Source: Heterobasidion occidentale
Taxonomy: Eukaryota > Basidiomycota > Agaricomycetes > Russulales > Bondarzewiaceae
Reading direction: 5' to 3'
NCBI GenBank assembly: GCA_039111635.1
Contig: JBCAQO010000004.1
Location: forward strand, 1,426,001-1,490,000
DNA: 64,000 bases
The notes below the pieces were generated by a model. That model ran no database searches. It saw only the letters and a list, made by a program, of their open reading frames with translations, and was not told where the DNA came from. Positions within the stretch are counted from its first letter, which is position 1. The number at the start of each line of letters is the position of its first letter. Of this stretch, positions 20,476-32,916 are shown one piece after another. A program made the position numbers and the translations under genes.

Positions 20476-23112
20476 ATGGCTTCGCAATCGGCTAAGGGGA
20501 AGACTCACCTTGTAACCTTTGTCAAGGATGACCCAGAAGATCCGGTTAACTGGCCGAAGTGGAAGAAAGTCAGTGTGGTCATGATGTTATGTGTTCTAGC
20601 ATTTTGCTCGTGAGTCATCCACAGATCGATCTGATAGTCATCTCTGCAGTAGCTGATGTTCAACTAGGGTCTTTGGCTCGTCTTCCTACGTACGCGAGGA
20701 ACCGTGCTGTGAGGTCGCTCGAATGAATCTAACTTCTCTACTTCACCAGGCTCCCGGGCAGCAACAGCTTGAACGGTTGTATGGTATCAACGAAATCGCC
20801 GCGAGCTCAGGACTGACCCTCTACGTCCTTGGCTTCGCTTTTGGGCCACTCATATGTCAGATTCTTTCCTTGCTCACTCCGAGTGCTGAATCGCTGATCA
20901 GATGTCATCTTAAAAACAGGGGGTACGGCCGGCATAAGTATGCTGATACGTTCAACTTTTGACTCTCAATCACCGTATTAGGTCCCATGTCTGAGATGTA
21001 CGGCCGCAAGGTTGCATATATGCTCTCATGGCCGTTGATGATTGGTGAGCGACTATGTGTCTTCTACTCCAGATCCATAAATGGCTGATTTGTGCTATGT
21101 TAAAAGGCGCTGTAGCTCCTTCGGCCTTTGCCAGCAACATCGTTGTAATTCTTTTATGTGAGTCTATGCCCATGGGCGATCAATAATAGTATTCAAGCCC
21201 CTTTTAGTTCGGTTTCTAACAGGCGCCTGCGCTGCCTGCGCCCTCAATAAGTGAGTCAAACACATTTTATAAGTACGTTCTGCATGATCGCCTAATGCAT
21301 GGATGTAGTGGGAGCGGTGTAATTACGGAGTATGCCTTTTTTTGTATGCATGATGCTCTTGTTCAAGTTCAAGGACTGAGCAAAATTTTGATGTAGTATG
21401 TATCACAATGACATTCGGGCACAAAGTAGAGGTACGTGGTTCTTATCTGTGGAAATCCGGTAACAGTTCCTTGACCATTCAAATATCTTATGCCATAGCC
21501 ATCGCCTGGTAGTAAGTCTCGACCAATGTGAAGAGAATGGTGATTGTCACTCACATCGTTGTCACAAGCTCGTTCTGCCCCCTCTCGGGGCCATGTTTTG
21601 GTTCTCTCGTCGGATTTTTCGTTGCAGCTGCGACAAACAGCGGGTGATTTATTCTCAGCAGTCAATCATCAGTATATGATACTCACATATTACAGATCAG
21701 GTTTATGGGTTGTCCGTGTCCATTTCTTCTTCGCGATCGCCTGCTGGCCACTTGTCTTGCTTCTCCCTGAAACGCATGGGCCGACCATCCTCTCTAAGCG
21801 CGCCAAGAGACTGCGCGCGGAAGGACATGAGAATGCACGTGCAGCCCACGAAATTCATAAAGAATCAAGGAAGCAAATCCTACAAAAACACATCTTGCGG
21901 CCAACTCGTATGTGTTCTAGAAAAGCACGAGCGTTATTCCTATTGACTCAGAATCAATAGAGATGCTTTTGTATGAACCTATAAATCAAGGAGCGGCTAT
22001 ATGGATCTCATTAGCCTACGGCATCGTGTAGTGAGTACGAATGTGGCAAGTCATCCGAGGAAATCTGATGAAAACACTTTCACTCATCTAGCTTTTTCTT
22101 CGAAGCCTACCCTGTGGTCTTCATCGCACAGGTATTTATACATTTTTATTACTGGAAAACCCATTTTGACATGGCTTTTGCTTCTAGCATAACATCCCGT
22201 TCCGACTGTGTGGTTTGCTTTTCCTCCCTATTCCAATCGGACAGTTTCTTGTTGTAGCGCCGTACGAACGGATAACTCGCTTCTTCTCTCAGTTGCCGCT
22301 TCCAGGAATCGAAAAGAGGGGTGTTACACCTCAGCCTGCGGAAGCGCGACTTAAAGTGGTACTCTCTGCTTGGTGAGAGATTCTGTTTTCGTGAACCGCC
22401 CCCGTACGACTCACCACAATGGCGACAGTTTACTCTTGCCTATGTCTCTCTTCTGGTTTGCCTGGTAAGGCATAATGTCGCAAGCGATCATTTCATTTTT
22501 GACAGTTTGTGATGTAGGACAAGCGGCCCAGAGACGCACTGGATTGCGCCTGCCCTTGCAGGGATTGCGTTTGGATATTCCTTGATGGCTATCTTCATGT
22601 GTTTCCTCGCGTAGTACGCCTAGGTTTCCCTTCCTGCATTCCCTCAAGCCTGATGTCTGGATTCAGCGTTTCGCAGACTTACACAGTGTACGCATCAAGC
22701 GCGTCCGCTTGCAACGTTTTCGTCCGTTCCATTATAGCGTCTGCTTTTCCGGTATTTGCGAACAGCCTGTTGAGCTCGGTGGGAACTAAATGGGGCCGTG
22801 AGTCTAGGAATCTTGTTTACCTGCCAAGGATGCTGATCGCTTTCCCCACCTCCACAAGTCTCTCTATTTGGCTTTCTATCTCTAGGCCTCATCCCCATCC
22901 CTCTCTTTTTCATCCGTTATGGCGAAAAGCTCCGTGCGCGCTCTAAATTTGCACAGGAGGCGCGTAAGATTTTAGAGCAAATGAGGGAAGGACGGGACGG
23001 GACCTCGGAGAAGACGCAGGTGGAATCAGATGCTGCGGAATTGGAGTCTGAAGCAGCGAAAGGAGCGAAGGCAGAGAAGAGGGAGGTGGACAGCTCAATA
23101 GAGGCCGTATGA
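20476..23112 (+). CDS. MFS transporter, DHA1-like (drug/polyamine antiporter type)
   Basis: ATG at 20476 gives a soluble N-terminus with DPEDPVNWPKWKK, the signature of fungal 12-TM DHA1 carriers, then GINEIAASSGLTLYVLGFAFGP (TM2), SEMYGRKVAYMLSWPLM (loop 2-3 motif), GPCFGSLVGFFVAA (TM5), WPLVLLLPETHGPTI, EARLKVVL, GPETHWIAPALAGIAFGYS and FVRSIIASAFPVFANSL. It ends in a charged tail (stop 23110-23112). More than ten short introns interrupt it. Most junctions work, but the exon expected between about 21300 and 21540 reads poorly and one donor (after PLI, near 20858) is weak, so decay is possible. Upstream, 20031-20475 holds a TATA-like box near 20197. It would act at the plasma membrane; substrate unknown. 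Confidence 0.7.
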
Positions 23113-23602
23113 TGGCCACACTGCACACCGTACATTACTTTATACCATTGACCGTAAGGGTTTACTTATACAGAGAACGACTGTCAGCCACGGAGACTAA
23201 GTGTTTACTTGAATTGAAAATCTAAGCAACTGCTAAGCCGCCACAAGGCACGTGGCCAGCTAGGGACGGACTGGTTTTATGTCAACAGTTGAGACGTTGA
23301 GACCTGCCACCTTGACTCTTTCTACACCCACTCCGTTCTGTAGCCGTCCTCTCTCAACCCTTTGCGAAACTGTATCTATACTTCTCCTGTGAGAGCATCT
23401 CCCATCCTTTCTCTGGCTGACTGAGGAGCGACGCTTGCTCAGGAGACCTGTATCTGACTGGTTGTCGTCTTGTTGCCTCTGTACTGGATTATCGTCTTGT
23501 CATTCGCTACAGACATCCTGTCATCTCCCACACTCTTCCAAAACAAAAGAATTCTTGACTTCTCTCTCCACCATCTGACCCCCGTCTAAGTCAATCGAAA
23601 AT

Positions 23603-25083
23603 ATGGCTGATGATGACTTTGACCTCTATGGAGAAGACGACGGGTTCCAGAACGTGTCAATCGAACCTCAGGTATGTGGCCCTTTTTGAGCAGGAGGAGC
23701 TCTTACTGATGGATTTATCTGTGGGCATTTGCGTCAGTCTGCCACGGAAGAGCCAGCCCAGGAGGATGTGAAGCAAGAGGACCCGGATCTGAACCATGTG
23801 GCCGCGCCCATCATTGGTGAGAAGAGACCTCGAGAAGAAGATGATCATGAACCCCAAGAAGCTGCACAAGCTATTCCCACTGTTCCTGATTCAAACCCGA
23901 TGGCATCCGGTAGCGCGAACGGGAACAGGAACTACACGATGGGAGGAGGGAACCAAGGAAAAGTAGAGATGGGGCAGCCAGGCAATGATGCCTTATATAT
24001 CGGAGACTTGCAATGGGTCCGTTCATCTTGTCGTCGGACTCCTCATGTACCATCTTCTGAGATATTGCCTGTATCCTCTTTGTTTACAGTGGACCACTGA
24101 CGAGGATCTCCGCCAAGTCGCACTGAACGTCGGGGTCACGGTAGATCACAAAGACATCACCTTTTCAGAGCACAAGGTGAATGGAAAGAGCAAAGGGTAA
24201 ACATCCTTCACATCCTACATGCGTATATGCTGTTTATAGACGCATATAGCATCGCTTATGTGGAATGCGGCGGTTATGAAAACGCCCTCGCGCTCAAGAA
24301 CTGGTTCGACAATAAGTATGTGGTGCTTACCGTGCTCCTTGTCAGGTTTAGTGATAGATGATTGCCACAGCGATTTTCAAAACCGCAAGGCTAATGTGAA
24401 CTTCACGAGTTCGATGCAGGGCAACCCTTTTAGGACCCTTCCAAAAGGTAATTTTGATGAAAGCTTTCCTATCTTTCATCTAAATTGATCTATGCAGAGC
24501 CTCCGCCTCGCGAGAATCGCATCCAAGGTGGTCAACCGATCCCCAGCACTGGAGGCAGCGTTGGCCCGGTGGGTCGCGGTGGGGCCAACTTCCGTGGTGG
24601 CATGGGCAACAGCCAGATGGGTATGCAAAATATGGGAGGGATGAACATACGCGGTGGTGGTATGATGGGTGGTGGTATGATGCGCGGTATGCCTGCGATG
24701 ATGGGCGGCATGGGTGGCATGGGTATGAACATGGGAGCTGGTGGGTTCAACAACATGGGAGCCGGGTTCACGGGTGGTGGACGTGGCGGTATGATTCCGC
24801 AGGGCCCGCGAGGTGGTATGATGGGCAATGGCTTTCGAGGAAATATGATGGGTGGCATGGGTACGGGTTTCTAGCCTCTGTAACCTGTGTATCTGGATGT
24901 GTACGCTTACTGTGTCTGCTTGTACGTGTAGGTGGGATGGGTATGATGGGTGGAATGGGTCGGGGCGGTTTCAATAATGTCCAGGGGCATTTCAACCCGG
25001 CCTTCATGCAAGGTGCCCAAGGCGGTGGACAATTTGGGCCTGATGGTCCTCGCAAGAGGTATAGGATGGAGGATAGTGGCTAA
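23603..25083 (+). CDS. CPSF6/CFIm68-like RRM protein
   Basis: Seven exons; introns at about 23672-23737, 24017-24089, 24197-24249, 24316-24370, 24448-24497 and 24861-24931, all GT-AG. The acidic N-terminus ([11 protein letters not shown]) is followed by EKRPREEDD and one [19 protein letters not shown] (RNP2), GKSKGIAYVEC (RNP1). The WWTTDEDL phrase is characteristic of the 68-kDa subunit of cleavage factor I, which acts in pre-mRNA 3'-end processing in the nucleus. The C-terminal half is Gly/Met-rich (repeated GGM) and ends [12 protein letters not shown], a possible nuclear localisation signal. Appears intact. Confidence 0.85.
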
Positions 25084-25529
25084 ATTATGTTTATACAGGC
25101 AATATTTTGCTGTTCTTCGCCGTCCACTGCGGTCGTTGAATCATCCGCTTTCGATTTCGCTTTTTATATACGCTCGCCTGCAGAGTTTTTCATCCACCTT
25201 GGATGGATTCGCATCTGTAGTCACCTTCCAAGAGTTCTGCTTTGTATAATTACAGCTGTGCATGAAAAAAGTATTCCTATTCTACATAGTGCGATGGTCG
25301 CATTCTAGATGCGTTGCTGACCACAAGAGATACGATGGTGGGATATAAGGGTGCAAGAAGGAAGGGAGAACGTAGATAATCAAGGGTATACATGACACCT
25401 ACATGTCACGCTCAATACCCGTCCAAAGCCAAGCATAAGCTACACAAGTCCATGATCGACATACACAAAATCTCGTACCATATCTAGAGTCCTCCATAAG
25501 TCCGTCACAACAAGCAGATATGAATGTCG

Positions 25530-27000
25530 CTAATTAGAGCGCTCACGCTCTCTCTTGCGTCGCCGTTTCTCTTCCTCACGTCGTTTTTCCTCCATCTCCG
25601 CTTCTACGTCTTCCTTCCGCGCAAGACGAGCACTGCAAGAAGATCAATGAGATCGAGGTCACGGCATAGAAACGCTGTCCGACCGACCTTCTCATTTCCT
25701 CCCTTTCTAAGTCATGGGCATCCGCTTCCATGTCTTCATCATCACTGAAGACGTCACGCCGCATATAATCGTCCTTATCCTTTCCAAAGAGTTTCCAAAT
25801 TTGGCTGGAGATATCGTCCATCGGCTTGGAGCGCTTTGGAGGTGGCGGCGAGTCAGAGAGGGAAGGAGACCGCTGTCGTCGCTTGGTGACAGGCTGCGAG
25901 ATTCTAGAAGCCAGCTTGGAAGTTGAAGGAGCCTTGGATAAACTCGCAGACGGTTTGGGAGCGCCCATGGCAGAAGGCCTGCTATCAGCCTTCAAAATGG
26001 TACCGGCTTTCGGGTGCCGAGGTATAGGTGCTGACTTGAGCGCAGAAGATGGGTTGGCTTTGGAAGATGAGGCAGGTATAGGTTTAATGACAGAAGCTGG
26101 GCTTTTCTTTGGCATTATAGAGGGTGCTAGATTTGGTGCGACAGAAGTGGATGGTTTTCCAGGTATCGTACTAGCAGAGGGCGTGCTCATCCTGGAAACA
26201 GGTGTGGGCGTCAGCTTCTCCGATGCCTTTGGCTTGGACCCGAACCAGTCGTGGAACTCTCGCGCCTCCTCGCCCTCTAAAAGTTTGGATTCGCGAAGCT
26301 TCTGCCGATCTCGCACAATTTCGTCAATCGTGCGAGTGTCGCGTTTGACGACATTGAGTTTCGTCAGGGTGTTGGGCATGGCCGCGAGGCGGGCGCGAAC
26401 AGAGACTGAGCCATCCGAAGTGGAGACGGGTGGTGGCGTGGACGAGTTTGTGGTTATGTCGATTGCCCCACCAGGTAACCGTCTGCCTGCCTTGGTATAG
26501 CCAGAGCCAGTCGTCGAGCGTTTGCGTGAAGGGTCTCGCGTGAATTCGGCCTCGAGCCTGCGCTTGCGCTTTTCTTCGCGCGTAAGAGCTGTGCTGCCCG
26601 AGTCGTCGCCATCATCCGAGGGTAGCCTGCGCCTGCGAACATCGTCTTTATTGGAAGAAGAAGAGGCGGGCCACCGTGGGCCACCGTCCTTTCCTTTCTT
26701 TGGCCCGTGAAGGAGCGCCTGGCGTTGTTCCTCCTCCCGACGCTGTATCTCCCGCTGCTTCGCCAATTGCTCCTGATCTTGCTTGTCCTGCCTCTCACGT
26801 TCTTTCTTTTCCTGCTCCAAGCGCTGCATACGTATCTTTGCCTGAATTTCTCGCTCCTTCGACTCCCGCTCATCCTGCTGCTGTCTCCGTATTTGCTCCT
26901 TTCGTTGGCGCTCCTGGAGTGCGGATTTGACAGCACGATCTGATTCCTGCGTTTGACTATGGCTGAGAGCCATTAGAGCAGCAAAACTGCTGGCAGCCAT
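25530..27000 (-). CDS. SPT2: SPT2-family chromatin protein
   Basis: ATG at 27000 (MAASSFAAL); one intron (25687-25633) joins the long first exon to a short last exon. Residues 20-110 are a highly charged Arg/Gln/Glu helix. A Ser/Pro/Lys-rich linker follows, then the C-terminal SPT2 domain: IWKLFGKDKDDYMRRDVFSD, DEDMEADAHDLEREE and a terminal RRKRERERSN. SPT2 is an HMG-like histone H3-H4 chaperone working in transcription elongation. About 470 residues, normal for fungi. It faces the CPSF6-like gene tail to tail across about 450 bp. Confidence 0.88.
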
Positions 27001-27270
27001 GATGAGCGAGAGTAGTATGCCTAGGGGATGTAGCGGACAATGGGCAGAAGGCGATGACCAGACGTGTATGCCACTGCCACCCTGTGCCACCGCGTCTTTC
27101 CGAGACTTATGTTTGTTCGTATTTGGTAGCAGCGGTGGCATGCACAGGTCGTGAAATACCGTATCAAGTCGTGAAAACCCACTGGTAACTCTATGGATAT
27201 CGTTAAGAAACTACTGCTACGATCTCGGCGTCTCATTGGGGTATAGAAATCCGCGAACAACATCTCGCGC

Positions 27271-29208
27271 TTACTTCGAGTCCCTCCATGCCTTACAAGG
27301 CAATGTCGTCGCTACCAACACCGAGCCGGACGCGACGGCGAGCAGAACCCAGTATACGAGCCACCCACCAAGATATTGATGCCGAATGGAAAGAGCAAAC
27401 AAGGAGTTTGCCGCTGCAGGGCCGAACGTCCGCATAACCGACACCATCATCTGGGCCAATCCGTTGGTTGCACCCAAGGAGGCTTTGTTAGGAGCAGAGG
27501 CTGCGATATAGATGAAGATGCAGCCTACAAGCTGTGATAAGATTATCGTGACAGTGATATTTAGGAGAATCTCTGACCGTAACTGAGACTGACTCCAAGG
27601 GAAATCAGAGTTTGCAGCGCCACTATAACCCAGACGGTAGTACTGACACCCTGTGCCCTTGCCAACAGGTTCATGCATGGAAACAAGGCAAAGCAGGGTA
27701 TCGCCGAGAGCAGGCCCGCGATAAAGACGTTCTTCGTCCCCCATCTGTCGTGGATGCGCGCGAAGAAGAACACCTGGAAAATGCCGTTCATGAAACCGAA
27801 GAAGGACAAGATGGCACCGATCGTGGGAGGTGGCAGCCCAAGCCCACCGAGCTCGATCGGTGTAGAGAAGAACAGAGGTTGCACTGCGCGGTATGCGATG
27901 TCGACGAGTGAGAGAGTGGCATAGTTCACCGCCGCGATGAGCACACGAGGAATTAGAAGCGCATGGATAGGGAAGGGTTTTTCAGCATCGTCTGCCGGAG
28001 TGTCCTGCAGGGAGGTATCATCTGCTAAAGCCAGACCCCCCTTGTCTTTGCGGATCCTGAATAGGCTCCGGACGGAAACAGGCGAACGAACAGTCTAACA
28101 AGAATTGAAAAAAAGGAAGTCAGTACGGAGTTGCAGGTGACAAAAACGGTCACCGCATTATCAACTCCAGCAATGTTCATATATACCTCTTTAAGAAATG
28201 AAAAAGTAATCAACCATGCAAGGGCTGAAAATGTCGCAGGCACGGCGCAAGCTAGAAAATAGGGATATTTCTTCATGAATTCTGAATCGCCAAACGTATT
28301 GGGAAAGCGGTCAGCGGGGCGTGAAAGTGTGCCGCCGATAATAGGACTGTATCGTGTGTCAACAGATGAGTTGAAACAGAGTACTGGCGATCAACTGGAA
28401 CACACCCTAAAGTCCCTCCGGTAGACCATGCGATTGGCATGTATGCATAGACCTGTGCAAGGTTCGAGGAGTCGGTGATCTCTGCGATCATGCTTTTCAG
28501 CACTCCGATGTTCCCTTATTACGTTTGGCTTATATTAGCGAACGCGCGGAAATAAAGCGATAGCCTGATATACCGTTGAGGAACCCTAGATTAGAGCTCA
28601 GTACTGAATTTCGAGAGATAGCAAAAAAAATCAAATACCATTAAGAGAACGACTGCATCAAAGCGTCAGTAAAGCTTAAATGTGCTAGAGTACACGCAGC
28701 AGAGCTCCATACCTGATAACTGCCGACCAATATGTCCTCGACAAACCGAAACAGTACATGGAAAGTGACAGGCCAGACAGACCCGTCAAGATGACAGGCT
28801 TGCGGCCAACAATATCTGAAATACGACTCCAGTGCAGAACAGTCATGGCTTGTGCAGCAAAGAAGATGGATTGCTGGTAGATGCGTGATCAGACACAATC
28901 TTCAAAGAAAAGCTGACGACATACCATTAAACCAACATAGTGCCCTACTTTCGTCTCGTCTCCATGCGTAATCCCGCTGTGCCGAACAAACTGCAGGGAG
29001 ATAGATGAGGAGTCACCGCCGTTCCCAAGAGATATCAACGCACCTCAGGAGCGAACGGATAAATGACTTGTGAAGTCAGCGGTTCGGCGAGCTGCAATAC
29101 CAAGAGCAAAGTTATCTGAGGCCATGGTATAAGCGAGGGCTTTTTCTTTTGTTGAGTCTCCTGCAACAGCGGAGTCTCTTCGTCCATATCTCTCGTGACG
29201 GCGGTCAT
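27271..29208 (-). CDS. MFS transporter, ZIFL-like, paralogue 1
   Basis: ATG at 29208 (MTAVTRDMDEETPLL). Hallmarks: LAEPLTSQVIYPF (TM1), WSRISDIVGRKPVILTG (loop 2-3), NGNIGVLKSMIAEITD, ERPADRFP-type loop ending FPNTFGD, STPIELGGLGLPPPTIG, ASLGATNGLAQMMVSVMRTFGPAAANSLF, and a short tail ending AWRDSK. It contains about eight introns of 50-100 nt, and all exons read through. It is clearly paralogous to 37221-39065. Family members export metals, organic acids or drugs with 12 TM helices; the substrate here is unknown. An N-terminal ETPLL dileucine motif may direct vacuolar sorting. Confidence 0.85.
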
Positions 29209-29724
29209 GAAGGACTTGGTCAAGAAAGTGTACAGGGCAAGGAACGAAAGAAAGTGCTCAGATGGGACTCAGAAGGCGAAAGAATGAGTCTATGACTCTC
29301 AGAGTCATCGGCACCCTGGCCGGACAACACATTACCTAAGTCAACGACAGTTTGCGAGTCGGCCGTAGGATCGCCGCCGGGCAAAGCGGGTCAGGAGGGC
29401 AAATAAAACATGAGGCAGGTTGTAGAGGAACAACATGGGTGGTGTTGACATGTTGACAATCAGTGGGATGGCGAAATCAATAGTTGGTTCGCGACTCGCG
29501 GCTATGAGAGAGGGTTGCCTGGAGAACGTCTTGAGGCTGTCCCGGTCGCACCCGGAAAACCTTTCCGCATGTTTCCGGATCTATCTGAGTCCAACGGCTT
29601 GAAATCTCTTGAAATCATAAGAAACGAAGTTTGGGGGTTTTCGCAGGATTCCAACGATAGTTAGCTGAAACGACACACAATTGACTTCACAACAACGTAC
29701 ACTAAACGAGGAACGAACAATACA
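29209..29724. other. Intergenic region, 5' of MFS and 3' of urease
   Basis: 516 bp without a gene. It should hold the promoter of the minus-strand MFS gene and the urease 3' UTR. No clear TATA or repeat was seen. Confidence 0.5.
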
Positions 29725-32700
29725 TCAAAAAAGATTGTAGATCCTAGCCAGAGGTAGCTTCGCCGCTGGCGGGGCATCCATCAGAATCCCGTCTGCATGC
29801 ACCTCATAAGTCTCAGGGTCGACCTTCATTTGTGGTGTTGCATCGTTCCACTTCATATCCTTCTTCGTCACCTTTCTACAGCCACGGACCGCTTCGAAAC
29901 GCTTAGATAGACCGTAGGACGCTACGACACCGGAGGTGATGGATATCTCGGAGACGAAGTAGACCGAGTTAAGCGCCGCAGACGAGGGATAGGAACCCCA
30001 CATTGGCCTCCCCAAGAAAGGCTGAACGGTTGGTATTGACGCATTCGCATCACCCATCTATCAACAGAAATCAGGTCAGTCAAAGCACTGAATCATCGCG
30101 TGTTCGAAGGCTGACCTGGCTCCAAGCGATGACGCCTGACTTAAGTACCATCTCAGGCTTGATCCCAAAGTTCTCGGGTTTCCAGAGGACCAGATCTGCG
30201 AGAGTTCCAACTTTGACATGTCCAACGAGATGACTTATGCCATGTGTAATAGCCCTTAGATCACAAAAATACAATCGCTATGCTTAGTGCACATATGAGT
30301 TGAGATGGACTATGGGCGTACGGGTTGATGGTGTATTTCGCGATATATCTTTTGACTCTTCCGTTATCGACGCCGCCGCCGTCGCCCAAAGACGTGAGAG
30401 GCCCTCTGACTTCTCGCATTTTGCTTGCTGTTCGCCACGTTCGACTCACAACCTCACCAACACGGCCCATGGCTTGCGAGTCGGAGCTAATCATCGATAT
30501 GGCACCAGTGTCGTGCAAGACATCCTCAGCCGCGACAGTTTCGGCACGAATGCGAGATTCGGCGAACGCGAGATCTTCGGGAATAGACTTGTCCAAATGA
30601 TGACAGACCATGAGCATCTGTACCGAAGATGTGAGTGCTGATACTAAGTTGCTATTCGGGCCCGCAGAACTCTTACGTCCAAGTGTTCATCGAGAGTGTT
30701 ATTCGTAAATGGACGAGTAGGGTTTGTGGAAGAAGGAAGTACGTTGTCAAGGCCACACACGACGATGATATCAGGAGCGTGTCCTCCACCTGCCATGGTA
30801 ATCAAATCAGTCCAGCAAGTGTCGATGGATTGAAAGATCACTAACCAGCCCCTTCCGTATGATACGTATGAATCGTGCGATTTCCGAAAGCAGTAATAGT
30901 GCCTTGATGATCGTGAGATGATGAGTTCAAGATGCTTTTACGAGGCCTTACTTTCGACGAAACCACTCTCGTTCAAAGTGTCCGTGTGAATATTGACCTA
31001 TTGTATGATTTCAATTCAGAAAACGCCCTTCGATTTGACGGCACTTGCCTGTACATCGTACTTGTCTCCGACATCCAAGCAGTTCACAATCACTGCTGGC
31101 GTTGAGCCCCAATCTTCATGCAGTTTCAGTCCAGCAGCGCCTGCCTTGACAATATCCTCCAAGGCCTTCGGACCTGCATCATTCCCCTTACCCGTGATGG
31201 CAAAATTCATCGGCAAGCCATCCATCGCGGCGAACATGTGTTGCATGTAGAAAGGACTGGGAGTGCAGGTCGTGGCATTCGTACCCGCACTTGGCCCCGT
31301 GCCCCCGCCAATCATGGTTGTTGTCCCCGCTGCTAGTGCCTCAGTCACCTGGGTAGGAGAGATAAAATGTACGTGGGCGTCGATTGTACCCGCAGTCAGA
31401 ATGAGCTTTTCGCCTGCTATGACTTCTGTGCTGGACCCAATGACTAGGCCGGGATGGACGGAGGACATCACGTCGGGGTTCCCGGCCTTGCCTATACCGC
31501 TAATCATTCCATTTTTGACGCCGATGTCAGCCTGTGATGATGTATCAGTATTCAAGGTCTTGGGAGTGTGAAGGAGGTATTGTCCTTGCCTTATAGATGC
31601 CAGACCAATCGACGACGAGGGCATTTGTGATCACAAGATCAAGGGTTTCGGAAGGTGGCCTGTTGGTTGCTTGACCCATGCCCTCACGAATGGATTTACC
31701 TGACCGCAGAGCGGAGTTAATCGTGATTCGAAGGGGAATAGTCGAAGAATTACCTCCCCCGAACTTGACTTCATCACCATACACTGTCTAAACTCAGTGA
31801 ATATTGATACAGAGATCAGTAAAGTCGAAGGTCTTACCTCGTCATGTTCAACTTCGATCCACAGCTCTGTGTCTCCAAGACGAATTCGGTCTCCGACTGT
31901 TGGTCCATACATGGCGATATATGCCTCGCGTCCGATATCGGTATCTTCGTTTACTTCAAGAGCTCCTGGTTCAGGTGCATGTCCAAAGCCTTTTTGGATA
32001 AGACTGTGCACGATGCTGTCGGTCCGAGAGACATCGAACACGCCTGTTGCCAACGCATTCCCTCCCGTGATGAGCTTTGCCCCTGAGATAGTACAAAGCG
32101 TCACCACTTTAGTATCTCCAGGTTCAAATCGAACAGCTGTTCCCGCAGGGATGTCAAGGCGTTTTCCGTAAGCCTTGCCACGGTCGAAAATCAAAGCTGC
32201 ATTTGTTTCGATGAAATGGTAGTGGGATCCGATCTGGAATTCCTCGATCCTGATCAATTTATCAAGCAAAGAGATACAGCAGACTGAACAAACCAGACCT
32301 GGATTGGGCGATCACCGCCGTTCGTCACTCTTACTCTCAGCCGCTCTCTACCTTGATTGATCTTGATCCTTTCTTTTCTCGCAATGACAGCCCCAGGAGC
32401 ATTATTGCGCTCGTATTCAGAAGGGTCGATGACAGGGAACATGTTCAGAGAAGGGATTGGGAGGAATGAACCGTACAGTGCGGCATCCAGATTTCCATCC
32501 TCCGTGCAGACTGGATCGTGGACAGTGACAAGAAATACTCTGAATGAGATCATGAGAATATAGTGTAATATATAGATACCAAACAAAGCGCACCCATCTT
32601 CGAATGTCCCTTCAACCTGAATCTGGTGTAGTAGGCTGGGAACACTAGGCAAAACATGCCTCCTCCCAAGTAGCGTTTTGCCATGTTGCATCAGCTCTGC

Positions 32701-32916
32701 AACGGAATTCTTTCCATCACGGATGCGCTCTTGAAGCTGGGATGCAATTAAAGCCGTAGCCTCTGTCTGGTTGAGCCTAAGTCCCCGAGCGAGCCTCTTT
32801 TGAGCAAGGAAGCCAGCCTATCTCAGTCGAACATAAGCGTTGTGTACCATGCGCACAGACAAGGGGAGGACCTGGTGTAGGAGAAGCCTTTCCTGTTCCC
32901 GTGGAAGAATGCGCAT
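29725..32916 (-). CDS. URE1: Urease, single-chain fungal type, with in-frame TAG
   Basis: ATG at 32916 starts [15 protein letters not shown] (gamma domain). It continues through the beta domain ([24 protein letters not shown]), alpha domain [14 protein letters not shown], nickel ligands [17 protein letters not shown] with the carbamylated lysine, [26 protein letters not shown], the flap [22 protein letters not shown], and [11 protein letters not shown] with the catalytic Asp. It ends RIYNLF. About a dozen introns. It hydrolyses urea to ammonia and CO2 in the cytosol and needs accessory proteins for nickel. Codon 33 (32820-32818) is TAG where relatives have a Gln-type codon before [12 protein letters not shown]. 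This is a nonsense mutation or a sequence error, since everything after is intact. Confidence 0.93.

Noticed and set aside
24532..24858. Pro/Met-rich minus-strand ORF
   Set aside because: Exact shadow of the Gly/Met repeat of the CPSF6-like gene on the plus strand.
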